From: Exiguobacterium chiriqhucha RW-2
GTDB lineage: Bacteria; Bacillota; Bacilli; Exiguobacteriales; Exiguobacteriaceae
Assembly: GCF_000416965.1 (NCBI RefSeq)
Contig: NZ_ATCL01000009.1
Coordinates: 1 to 64,000 of the forward strand
Length of the DNA: 64,000 bases
Reading direction: 5' to 3'
Shown: positions 56,980 through 64,000 of the stretch, piece after piece
How the letters are laid out: each line of letters opens with the position of its first letter
Numbering within the stretch: position 1 is the stretch's first letter
The notes under the pieces: model-generated
The model's input: only the letters and a program-made list of their open reading frames with translations
Told to the model about the DNA's origin: nothing
Database searches by the model: none
Program-made: the position numbers and the translations under genes

Positions 56980-58316
56980 AGTCAGTATGTATGTTTGTAT
57001 GGAACCATTTTACGAATGATGCGCGCGTCTTGCGCGAATGCTCGGCGCTCGCCGAGGCGGGCTATGAAGTCGATTTGATCGCGCTCCAAGACCCGAAAAA
57101 TCCGTCGCTCCCGAAAGAGGAGATGCGTCCGGAAGGATTCCGCGTCATCCGCGTCAAACGTCAGCCGTCGATTCTCGCCAACGGGATGAAGGCGCTCAAA
57201 TCGGTCCGCACATGGGTCAGCGCAAAGAAGACGCGTCAACTCGGGGCCGGACTCGTCGGCGCGGGACTGCTCGTCCTCGCACCACTGACGATGCTCGGAC
57301 TCGGCGCGGCAGCGGGTGCGATTTTGTTCCCACCGGTGCGTAAAAACATCGTCAACGCGAGCGCGATGCTCGAGATGGTGTTCACTTCGACGAAGAAGTC
57401 GTACGATTTCTATCACGCCAACGACTTGAACACGCTCCCGCAGGCATTGATTGCCGGGAAACTCGTCAACAAAGGTAAAATCGTCTACGATTCGCACGAA
57501 GTACAGACGGACCGGACCGGTTACGGTTATATCCAAAGTAACCTCGAGGGCTGGCTCTTGCCATACGTCGACTCGATGATGGTCGAGAACCACACGCGCG
57601 CGGCGCACAATGAGGAACTCTACGGCTTCTATCCGTACGTGCTCCACAACTATCCTTTCTATCGTCCGCTCGACTTCACGCTCCGCAAAGACTTGCATGC
57701 GCTCCTCGACTTGCCGAAAGATGAAAAGATCCTCTTGTACCAAGGCGGCATTCAAGCCGGCCGCGGACTCGAGCAGCTCATCCTCGCCGTCAAGGACTTC
57801 AACGAAGGCACGCTCGTCATGATTGGGGATGGGAAACTCAAGCCGGTGATCAAACAGATGATCGAGGACGAAGGCGTCAGCGACCGCGTCAAGATGATTG
57901 ACAAAGTACCGGTCGAGGCGTTACCGTACTATACGATGAACGCGTATCTCGGTTTCCAAGTGTTGAACAACGTCTGCTTCAACCACTACTCGGCGTCATC
58001 GAACAAGCTGTTCGAATATTTGATGGCCGAAGTACCGGTCGTCTCATGTGACTTCCCGGAAATCGAACGTGTCGTCGCCGGCAACGACGTCGGTGTCGTC
58101 GTCGATTCGCACGACCCACAATCAATCGCCGAAGGCGTCAACCGCCTGCTCGACGATCAAGCACTCTACGCTCGTGTCAAAGAGAACACGAAGACGGCGC
58201 GTGAGCAATATAACTGGGATTTGGAAAAAGAGGCACTCTTGAATGTCTACACGAACGTCGTGGACCGCAAGTTGCCGATTATGAAAGACGGTGCGCCAAA
58301 GCCAGTTCAACAGTAA
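56976..58316 (+). CDS. GT4-like glycosyltransferase with internal membrane hairpin
   Basis: 446 residues. GT-B signatures: N-terminal MFVWNHFTNDARVLRECSALAEAGYEVDLIAL, central YHANDLNTLPQALIAGKL and YDSHEV, and C-terminal LLYQGGIQAGRGLEQLI, SSNKLFEYLMAEVPVVSCDFPEI. Unusually, a ~30-residue very hydrophobic stretch (residues ~89-118, LGAGLVGAGLLVLAPLTMLG...) interrupts the N-terminal domain and could insert into the membrane as a hairpin. It overlaps the previous gene by 4 bases and is followed by a terminator, ending the galU operon. Likely envelope polysaccharide or glycolipid synthesis. Confidence 0.85.
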   Translation: MKSVCMFVWNHFTNDARVLRECSALAEAGYEVDLIALQDPKNPSLPKEEMRPEGFRVIRVKRQPSILANGMKALKSVRTWVSAKKTRQLGAGLVGAGLLVLAPLTMLGLGAAAGAILFPPVRKNIVNASAMLEMVFTSTKKSYDFYHANDLNTLPQALIAGKLVNKGKIVYDSHEVQTDRTGYGYIQSNLEGWLLPYVDSMMVENHTRAAHNEELYGFYPYVLHNYPFYRPLDFTLRKDLHALLDLPKDEKILLYQGGIQAGRGLEQLILAVKDFNEGTLVMIGDGKLKPVIKQMIEDEGVSDRVKMIDKVPVEALPYYTMNAYLGFQVLNNVCFNHYSASSNKLFEYLMAEVPVVSCDFPEIERVVAGNDVGVVVDSHDPQSIAEGVNRLLDDQALYARVKENTKTAREQYNWDLEKEALLNVYTNVVDRKLPIMKDGAPKPVQQ

Positions 58317-58322
58317 GACTTA

Positions 58323-58351
58323 GACTGCGGCTTTGTGCCGCGGTCTTTTTT
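58323..58351 (+). terminator. Terminator of the galU operon
   Basis: GACTGCGGC pairs with GCCGCGGTC (one G-U-type imperfect pair) around TTTGT, followed by TTTTTT. Confidence 0.9.
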
Positions 58352-58368
58352 ATATGGAAGGGGGACAA

Positions 58369-59259
58369 ATGATGAAACGTCAGCAACAACATCTATTGCG
58401 TCAACAAGTCTGGAAGAAGCTCCAATCGATTTCCTTGAAGGATATCGCCTGGATCGTCGCCGGCTCATTCATTCTCTCGTTCGGGGTGAACTACTTCACC
58501 GTCCCGAACGATTTCTCGGAAGGCGGCCTGCTCGGGGTCACCATCATCCTGTACTACATGTTCGGCTGGGACCTCGGGGTCACGTCGATTATCGGGAACG
58601 GGATTTTATTCATCGTCGGCTATAAGCTGCTCGACCGCCGGACGATGGTCTATTCGGTCGTCGCCGTCATCGCGACGTCATTCTTCCTCAGCTTGACCCA
58701 TGACTGGGGCAGCCCGGCCGAGGACAAACTGCTCGCGGCCGTCTACGCCGGGATCATGATCGGTGTCGGCATCGGCATGGTGCTCCGCGTCGGCGGGACG
58801 ACCGGGGGCGGGGTCATCATCGCCCGCCTCATGGAGCGGTATTTGCATATGAGCGTCGCCGTGTCGATGTTCATCATCGATGCCATCGTCGTCGGGGCGT
58901 CGGGCTTCATCCTCGGGGAACAGATCGTGCTCTATACGTTGATCGCCATCATCATCGGCTCGTGGGTCATCGACCTCGTCGCCGAAGGGCTCAATATCCG
59001 TAAGGCTGTCACGATCATCAGCGACAAGCAAGAAGAGCTTGCTGTCGTATTGACGGAGACGCTTGGCCGCTCGGCGACGATTATCCACGGTCACGGCTAC
59101 TATACGAAGCAGGATAAGAACATGCTGTATATGATCGTCGACAAGCGCCAAGTCGGTCCACTCAAGAAAATCGTCGAAGTGACAGACCCACGTGCCTTCG
59201 TCGTCATCCACCAAGTGAAAGAGGTCATCGGGGAAGGGTTCAGCTACCCGTCCCGATAA
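58369..59259 (+). CDS. YitT family membrane protein, second copy
   Basis: 296 residues with the same layout as the protein at 15983: five or six transmembrane helices (VAGSFILSFGVNYFTVPNDFSEGGLLGVTIIL; GIMIGVGIGMVLRVGGTTGGG) and a C-terminal DUF2179 domain (TIIHGHGYYTKQDKNMLYMIVDKRQVGPLKKIVEVTDPRAFVVI). Function unknown. GAAGGGGGA precedes the ATG pair at 58369/58372. The start lies just behind the preceding terminator, with no clear promoter of its own. Confidence 0.88.
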   Translation: MMKRQQQHLLRQQVWKKLQSISLKDIAWIVAGSFILSFGVNYFTVPNDFSEGGLLGVTIILYYMFGWDLGVTSIIGNGILFIVGYKLLDRRTMVYSVVAVIATSFFLSLTHDWGSPAEDKLLAAVYAGIMIGVGIGMVLRVGGTTGGGVIIARLMERYLHMSVAVSMFIIDAIVVGASGFILGEQIVLYTLIAIIIGSWVIDLVAEGLNIRKAVTIISDKQEELAVVLTETLGRSATIIHGHGYYTKQDKNMLYMIVDKRQVGPLKKIVEVTDPRAFVVIHQVKEVIGEGFSYPSR

Positions 59260-59291
59260 TTTGAAAGCTGGTGTTTTGACGCCAACTTCTA

Positions 59292-59297
59292 TATAAT
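59292..59297 (+). promoter_or_regulatory. -10 of the secG promoter
   Basis: A perfect TATAAT 35 bases before secG; TGGTGT 17 bases upstream is a poor -35. Confidence 0.5.
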
Positions 59298-59332
59298 AAG
59301 AAGCGTGTAAAAAGAAGGAGGAACTGACTACT

Positions 59333-59557
59333 ATGCAAACGATCGCTACAATCAGCCTACTCGTCGTGGCTGTTTTATTGATTGTCGTCGTACTGCTCAT
59401 GTCAGGTCGGTCGCAAGGTCTTGGGGCGATTGCAGGTGGCGCGGAGCAGTTGTTCGGCCGCCAGAAAGCGCGCGGCTTCGACGCTGTTTTGAACCGAACT
59501 GCAGCTGTACTAGGCACATTGTTTTTCATTTTAGGATTACTAGTCGCATCACTATGA
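59333..59557 (+). CDS. secG: Protein translocase subunit SecG
   Basis: 74 residues with two transmembrane helices (~4-23 and ~54-73) joined by a cytoplasmic loop with SGRSQGLGAIAGGAEQLFGRQKARG, the family hallmark. It assists SecYEG/SecA (secA is at 12244). AAGGAGGAAC before the ATG. First gene of the conserved block secG-est-rnr-smpB-ssrA, as in B. subtilis. Confidence 0.95.
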   Translation: MQTIATISLLVVAVLLIVVVLLMSGRSQGLGAIAGGAEQLFGRQKARGFDAVLNRTAAVLGTLFFILGLLVASL

Positions 59558-59560
59558 TGA

Positions 59561-59612
59561 AAGGCTGATCGTTCTCGATTTTCACGTGAGGCGGTCGGCT
59601 TTTGTTTTTTTC
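59561..59612 (+). terminator. Terminator after secG
   Basis: GCTGATCG pairs with CGGTCGGC (two G-U pairs) with flanking A/T pairs, followed by TTTGTTTTTTTC. Confidence 0.6.
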
Positions 59613-59659
59613 AATTATTTTTTGGGAATAATGGATTGTATGAGGAGATGACGTTAGCA

Positions 59660-60400
59660 ATGAAGATTACAGCACCGAAACCGTTCTTCTTTGAAGGCGG
59701 ACCACGTGCCGTGTTGATGTTACATGGCTTTACCGGATCGAGCGCGGATGTCCGCATGCTCGGTCGTTTCCTGCAAAAAGAAGGCTATACGTGTATGGGT
59801 CCCCAGTACCGGGGCCATGCCGTCCCGCCGGAAGAATTGCTTCAGTACGGACCGGCCGACTGGTGGGAAGACGTCTTGAACGCCTACCAATCGTTGAAAG
59901 ATAAAGGCTATGAGGAGATTGCCGTCTGTGGCCTCTCGCTCGGAGGCGTCATGTCGCTACGCCTCGCTTCGGAGGAAACCGTCAAAGGCGTCATCCCGAT
60001 GTGTGCCCCGACCGGAATCGATGCCGAGGACCGGTTATACAAAGGAGTCAAAGCCTACGCTCGAGAATATAAATCTCGAGAAGACAAATCACCTGAACAG
60101 ATCGAACAGGAGATGGCGGATTTCAAACCGATGCCGACGCTCAAGGACCTCCGTGCCTTCGTCCGTGACACGACGACAAAACTCGAAGATATTTTCGTCC
60201 CGGCGCTCGTCGTCCAAGGGGCGAAAGATCAAATGGTCGATCCTGAATCTGCACACGAAATTTACGAGGCGATCAACGCGTTCCAAAAAGAACTGCTCAT
60301 GTATGAGGAGTCGGGACACGTGATCACACTCGATAAAGAAAAAGAGAAACTGCACCAGGACGTGCTCGATTTTCTCGAAACGTTAGACTGGTCAGTCTAA
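59660..60400 (+). CDS. est: Carboxylesterase (YvaK/Est30 type)
   Basis: 246 residues, alpha/beta hydrolase. Nucleophile elbow GLSLGG (Ser ~93), acid in GAKDQMVDP (Asp ~192) and catalytic His in SGHVITLD (~222) are intact; oxyanion HGFTGSSADVRMLGRFL is present. It closely resembles Geobacillus Est30 as I remember it, including KPFFFEGG at the N-terminus, which supports ATG 59660. It hydrolyses short-chain esters; the physiological substrate is unknown. The gene sits between secG and rnr as in B. subtilis. Confidence 0.93.
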   Translation: MKITAPKPFFFEGGPRAVLMLHGFTGSSADVRMLGRFLQKEGYTCMGPQYRGHAVPPEELLQYGPADWWEDVLNAYQSLKDKGYEEIAVCGLSLGGVMSLRLASEETVKGVIPMCAPTGIDAEDRLYKGVKAYAREYKSREDKSPEQIEQEMADFKPMPTLKDLRAFVRDTTTKLEDIFVPALVVQGAKDQMVDPESAHEIYEAINAFQKELLMYEESGHVITLDKEKEKLHQDVLDFLETLDWSV

Positions 60401-60415
60401 AAAGGAGGTGTCACG

Positions 60416-62809
60416 TTGAATTTACGTGACCAACTACTAGAAATCATCCAAGCCAGTGATAAAGCACTGACGGTGGACCAATTGACCGAGCGTCTCGCGC
60501 TCGAGTCGACGGATGCCTTTAAAGAGCTCATCCGCACCTTGAACACTCTCGAAGAAGAGGGCTTAATCGGCCGCACACGGACGAACCGTTACGGGACGCT
60601 CGCCGTGCTCGGCCAAGCAGCGGGAATCATCTCGATTCACCAACGCGGCTTCGGCTTCTTATCGGTCGAAGGGGAGACGGAGGACGTGTTCCTTCCGCCC
60701 GACCAATTGAAAGACGTCTACCACGGGGACACGATCCTCGTCAAAAAACGCGAGGACAACCGCGGCAAGACCGAGGGCGTGCTCCTCAAAGTCTTGAAGC
60801 GCGGCTTGTCGGAGTTCGTCGGGACGTATACGCTCCCGAGCGGACGCCTCGACCAGTTCGCCTTCATCGAGCCGGACGACAAGCGCATCAACTTCTGGCC
60901 GGTCGTCAACCCGGACAAATCGCTCGGTGCCGTCGATGGCCATAAAGTCGTCGTCCGCATCACGAAATATCCGGACGGACGTTTCGCCGGAGCGTGTGAC
61001 GTCGTCCGCATCATCGGACACAAGAACGACCCAGGCGTCGACATCTTGTCGATCGTCTATAAGCACGGCATCCCGACGGAGTTCCCGGAAGATGTCATCG
61101 ACCAGGCGAACGCCGTGCCGGACGAGGCAGACGAGAAGGACTTCATGGGACGCGTCGATCTTCGTAACGAGACGATCTTCACGATTGATGGCGAAGACGC
61201 GAAAGATTTGGACGATGCCGTCCACGTCAAGAAACTCGACAACGGCAACTATGAGCTCGGCGTCCATATCGCTGACGTGTCACACTACGTGACGGAAGGC
61301 TCACCGCTCGACGTCGAGGCGTTCGAACGGGGGACGAGTGTCTATCTCGTCGACCGCGTCATCCCGATGTTGCCGCACCGTCTCTCGAACGGAATCTGTT
61401 CACTCAACCCGCACGTCAACCGTTTGACGCTCAGCTGTGTCATGGAGATTTCCCCGCAAAACGGGAAGGTCGTCAACCATGAGCTGTTCCCGAGTGTCAT
61501 CAAGACGACGGAGCGGATGACGTATACGAACGTCCGTGAAATCATCGAACGCGATGACGAAGCGACGCTCGAACGGTACGAGCCGTACATCCCGTTGTTT
61601 GACCTCATGGCCGAGCTCGCGGAAGTACTCCGCACGCGCCGTAACTCGCGTGGTGCCATCAACTTCGATTTCGCCGAGGCCAAAGTCGTCGTCGACGAAG
61701 AAGGCAAACCGGCCGACATCGTCTTGCGTCCACGCTCGGTCGCCGAGAAGTTGATCGAAGAGTTCATGCTCGCGGCCAACGAGACGGTCGCTGAACACTT
61801 CCACAAGATGGACGTGCCGTTCATCTATCGTGTCCACGATAATCCGAAACCGGACAAGCTCGATTTCTTCTTCGACTTCGTCGCGAACTTCGGTGTGCAC
61901 ATCGAGCGCTTCAAAGGACAGAAGGTCGAACCGAAGACGCTTCAGAAAATTTTGAAGGCGATCTCGGGTGAACCGGAAGAGCCGGTCATCAGCACGATCA
62001 TGCTCCGTTCGATGCAACAGGCGAAGTACGATGACGTCTCGCTCGGCCACTTCGGCCTCGCGACCGACTTCTATACGCACTTCACATCGCCGATCCGTCG
62101 CTACCCGGACTTGATTGTCCACCGTCTCATGCGCACGTACGTCTTTAACGGTGACGTGTCCGAGAAGACGATCGCCAAGTATGAGGACCGTCTCGACTCG
62201 ATTGCTGAACAGGCGTCGAAACGTGAGCGCCGTTCAGTTGATGCCGAGCGCGAGACACAGTCCTTGAAGAAAGCCGAGTACATGGAATCACGTCTCGGTG
62301 AAGAGTTCGACGGCGTCGTCAGCGGCGTCACGAACTTCGGGATGTTCATCGAGCTCCCGAACACGATCGAAGGGCTCGTCCGTCTCCAGTCGATGGATGA
62401 CTACTACCACTTCGACGAGTCGCAGCTCATGTTGCTCGGCGAGCGGACGAAACGTCAGTTCCGCATCGGTGACGCGGTGCGCGTCAAGGTCGACGCTGTC
62501 AACTTGGACGAGCGCACGATTGACTTCACCGTTGTCGGCATGCCGAAGCGGGAACAGTCGCGCCGTCGCCAACCGACGACGATCAAAGCGACGGAAGGCC
62601 GTCCGAAGAAGGACGACAAAAAAGGCCGCGGCCGTGACGACAAACGTCCGAAGCGCGGCAAGCCTGGGAAACCAGGTCAAGCCGGCAAACCGTCTAAACC
62701 AGGCGAGAAGCCGAAGACGTCGCAAGGACGCTCGGCACTCGACTTGAAGAAGAAAGACGGTCAAAAACGAACAGGCGACGCCAAACGCGGAGCGAAGAAG
62801 CGTCGTTGA
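60416..62809 (+). CDS. rnr: Ribonuclease R
   Basis: 797 residues. N-terminal winged helix (~1-65), two cold-shock domains (~70-210), the RNB catalytic domain (~245-580; TIDGEDAKDLDDAVHV with the Asp cluster), and an S1 domain (~625-705; GEEFDGVVSGVTNFGMFIEL). It degrades structured RNA 3' to 5' and non-stop mRNAs together with SmpB/tmRNA. Residues ~709-797 form a Lys/Arg/Gly/Pro-rich tail. TTG start at 60416 behind AAAGGAGGTG. Confidence 0.97.
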   Translation: MNLRDQLLEIIQASDKALTVDQLTERLALESTDAFKELIRTLNTLEEEGLIGRTRTNRYGTLAVLGQAAGIISIHQRGFGFLSVEGETEDVFLPPDQLKDVYHGDTILVKKREDNRGKTEGVLLKVLKRGLSEFVGTYTLPSGRLDQFAFIEPDDKRINFWPVVNPDKSLGAVDGHKVVVRITKYPDGRFAGACDVVRIIGHKNDPGVDILSIVYKHGIPTEFPEDVIDQANAVPDEADEKDFMGRVDLRNETIFTIDGEDAKDLDDAVHVKKLDNGNYELGVHIADVSHYVTEGSPLDVEAFERGTSVYLVDRVIPMLPHRLSNGICSLNPHVNRLTLSCVMEISPQNGKVVNHELFPSVIKTTERMTYTNVREIIERDDEATLERYEPYIPLFDLMAELAEVLRTRRNSRGAINFDFAEAKVVVDEEGKPADIVLRPRSVAEKLIEEFMLAANETVAEHFHKMDVPFIYRVHDNPKPDKLDFFFDFVANFGVHIERFKGQKVEPKTLQKILKAISGEPEEPVISTIMLRSMQQAKYDDVSLGHFGLATDFYTHFTSPIRRYPDLIVHRLMRTYVFNGDVSEKTIAKYEDRLDSIAEQASKRERRSVDAERETQSLKKAEYMESRLGEEFDGVVSGVTNFGMFIELPNTIEGLVRLQSMDDYYHFDESQLMLLGERTKRQFRIGDAVRVKVDAVNLDERTIDFTVVGMPKREQSRRRQPTTIKATEGRPKKDDKKGRGRDDKRPKRGKPGKPGQAGKPSKPGEKPKTSQGRSALDLKKKDGQKRTGDAKRGAKKRR

Positions 62810-62834
62810 TGGGAGGGGGCGACCCCTCCTCCAT
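62808..62834 (+). terminator. Hairpin between rnr and smpB
   Basis: ATGG-GAGGGG pairs with CCCCTC-(CT)-CCAT without a T run. It is more likely a stabilising or attenuating hairpin than a full terminator. Confidence 0.4.
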
Positions 62835-62858
62835 ATTGAAGTAAAGGACTGAATGTCT

Positions 62859-63329
62859 ATGGCCAAGAAGAAAGATTCGAACGCACTCGCGCAAAACCGA
62901 AAAGCGTCCTTCGATTATGCGATTGAAGATACGATTGAAGCCGGCATGGTGTTGACGGGGACCGAGATTAAATCGGTGCGGCAGTCAAAAATCAATATCG
63001 CCGACGCGTATGTCCGCTTTGACGGTGGCGAGGCGACACTTCATAACTGTCATATCAGCCCGTTCGAGCAAGGGAACCGGTTCAACCATGAGCCGCTTCG
63101 TGTCCGAAAGCTATTGTTGCATAAGAAGCAAATCAATCAGCTCATCGGCGCGCAAGGCCGTGACGGGTATACGATCATCCCGCTCAAAGTGTATCTGAAG
63201 AACGGCTTCGCCAAATGTCTCCTCGGCATCGGGCGCGGGAAGAAGAAGTATGACAAGCGCGACGACTTGAAGAAGAAAGATGCGAAGCGCGATGTCGACC
63301 GGGCACTCCGGGACCGGCAAAAATACTGA
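62859..63329 (+). CDS. smpB: SsrA-binding protein SmpB
   Basis: 156 residues. OB-fold core with [29 protein letters not shown], the [17 protein letters not shown] stretch, [24 protein letters not shown] and basic C-terminal tail. It carries tmRNA to stalled ribosomes. ATG 62859 is preferred for spacing from AAAGGA; ATG 62853 is possible. The ssrA promoter overlaps its last codons. Confidence 0.96.
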   Translation: MAKKKDSNALAQNRKASFDYAIEDTIEAGMVLTGTEIKSVRQSKINIADAYVRFDGGEATLHNCHISPFEQGNRFNHEPLRVRKLLLHKKQINQLIGAQGRDGYTIIPLKVYLKNGFAKCLLGIGRGKKKYDKRDDLKKKDAKRDVDRALRDRQKY

Positions 63330-63354
63330 CAGCGAGACCTGATTGTGGTATAGT
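63326..63354 (+). promoter_or_regulatory. Promoter of ssrA
   Basis: CTGACA, 17-base spacer, TATAGT, 25 bases before the mature tmRNA 5' end and overlapping the smpB stop codon. Confidence 0.7.
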
Positions 63355-63378
63355 TGTTGTAGCACCAATTACCACCTC

Positions 63379-63731
63379 GGGGACGTTATGGATTCGACGG
63401 GGGTAGGTCGGTCGTATGTGGCGTGTCGAGGGGTCGGCCTCGTTAAAACGCAAACGCCTATAACTGGCAAAACTAACACACAACTCGCAGCAGCCTAAGT
63501 GCCCTGCGGATCCTGACATCCATCGCTTGTGTGGATGATTATCAGGGTCTCAAACTAAGCAAGCTACGCTTCAACCTCGCCGTCTGAGGGCGCGAAGAAG
63601 AGATGAATCAGACTGGATGCGACAACGCCTGTTTATCGGCAGTGTCACATTGAGATTCAATAGATAAACTACACACGTAGAAGCATGCGTTACGATGCCT
63701 TCGGACGCGGGTTCGACTCCCGCCGTCTCCA
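63379..63731 (+). ncRNA. ssrA: Transfer-messenger RNA (ssrA)
   Basis: About 353 bases. The 5' end GGGGACGTTATGGATTCGAC and the 3' end GGGTTCGACTCCCGCCGTCTCCA form the tRNA-like domain, with acceptor GGGGACG/CGTCTCC. The tag frame starts at 63466 (GGC) after the usual TATAACT and reads GKTNTQLAAA then TAA (63496-63498), so tagged proteins would end in A-GKTNTQLAAA. The tag is short. CCA is not encoded; the discriminator A is followed by TTTTT. It rescues ribosomes stalled on broken mRNA. Confidence 0.95.
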
Positions 63732-63774
63732 TTTTTAAGTAGTCTGCAACGACTGCAATCAATGATTTGTAATG

Positions 63775-63812
63775 AAGACCTTCTAATTTCATTGAGATTA
63801 GAAGGTCTTTTG
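63775..63812 (+). terminator. Terminator of ssrA
   Basis: AAGACCTTCTAAT pairs with ATTAGAAGGTCTT around TTCATTGAG, followed by TTGATG. Confidence 0.85.
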
Positions 63813-63861
63813 ATGTGAACGGAGCAAGTCAATCACAATGAAATGAAAGTAGGTGAATCGA

Positions 63862-64000
63862 ATGGGAAAATATCAATTGGATACGAAAAGTAAAGTAGCT
63901 GCTGCCAAGTATCAAGACGGTAAAAAACCAGCTGTCTCGAACAAAAAAGATAAGATCAATCAGATTCGAGAAGCATATTTGCAGAAGAAAAATGAGAAGA
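63862..64000 (+). CDS. Start of a small basic protein gene, cut by the window edge
   Basis: The first 46 codons are visible: GKYQLDTKSKVAAAKYQDGK, then KPAVSNKKDKINQIREAYLQKKNEK, Lys-rich and hydrophilic, without signal peptide. AGGTG lies before the ATG. I do not recognise it. It lies directly behind ssrA, a common integration site for mobile elements, and the DNA here is AT-rich compared with the core genes. Confidence 0.55.
   Translation, partial: MGKYQLDTKSKVAAAKYQDGKKPAVSNKKDKINQIREAYLQKKNEK

Overview
This window looks like part of the chromosome of a low-GC Gram-positive rod of the order Bacillales, most probably Exiguobacterium or a close relative. That name rests on protein resemblance from memory and on Bacillus subtilis-like gene order, not on a search. 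Almost all of it is core genome. I see no prophage, CRISPR array, restriction system or intact insertion sequence.

Region 1 (1-11.0 kb) is motility and competence. A surface-protein fragment precedes flaG-fliD-fliS-fliT on the plus strand. Small unrelated genes follow: a DUF3021-like membrane protein, a short acidic protein, a lipoprotein with the decayed tail of a second copy behind it, and a DinB-type protein. A minus-strand operon then runs ylqG-like, ylqH-like, a second FliS-like gene, flagellin, yaaR, DUF2225. A comK-like gene and a cold-shock gene close the region. The DNA from about 90 to 2670 (flaG, fliD) is clearly more AT-rich than the rest, which suggests exchange of the flagellar cap locus.

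Region 2 (11.5-36.7 kb) follows the B. subtilis order hpf-secA-prfB-yitT-type-cccB-ftsE-ftsX-(M23 hydrolase)-ctpB-minJ, then a minus-strand glycerol pair glpF-glpK and a TauE-type permease, then uvrB-uvrA-yvlB-like and hprK-lgt-ppaX-yvoF. It combines protein export, translation, cell-wall remodelling at division, nucleotide excision repair and carbon catabolite control.

Region 3 (37.0-53.5 kb) has a TPR protein, trxB, rapZ-yvcK-whiA (with yvcI and crh absent), a lone ribbon-helix-helix gene, clpP behind a CtsR-like box, tRNA-Arg(CCG), sigL, a glutaredoxin-like protein, and the glycolytic operon cggR-gapA-pgk-tpiA-gpmI-eno with a recognisable CggR operator.

Region 4 (53.5-64.0 kb) starts with a structured repeat in an otherwise empty intergenic stretch. 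It continues with an APH-fold kinase, a 30-residue membrane protein, galU with two glycosyltransferases, a second YitT-family protein, and the conserved trans-translation block secG-est-rnr-smpB-ssrA. The window ends inside a small unknown gene just behind ssrA.

Regulatory sites read directly from the sequence tie several blocks together: sigma-D-like -10 elements before the flagellar operons, a cre-like site on glpF, a LexA box on uvrB, a CtsR box on clpP, a CggR operator on the glycolytic operon, and very similar promoters on hprK and sigL. No wholly new system is evident. The items most worth a second look are the mosaic cap locus, the flagellin operon with its own FliS paralogue, the 111-bp inverted-repeat element, the 30-aa membrane protein and the glycosyltransferase with a membrane hairpin.
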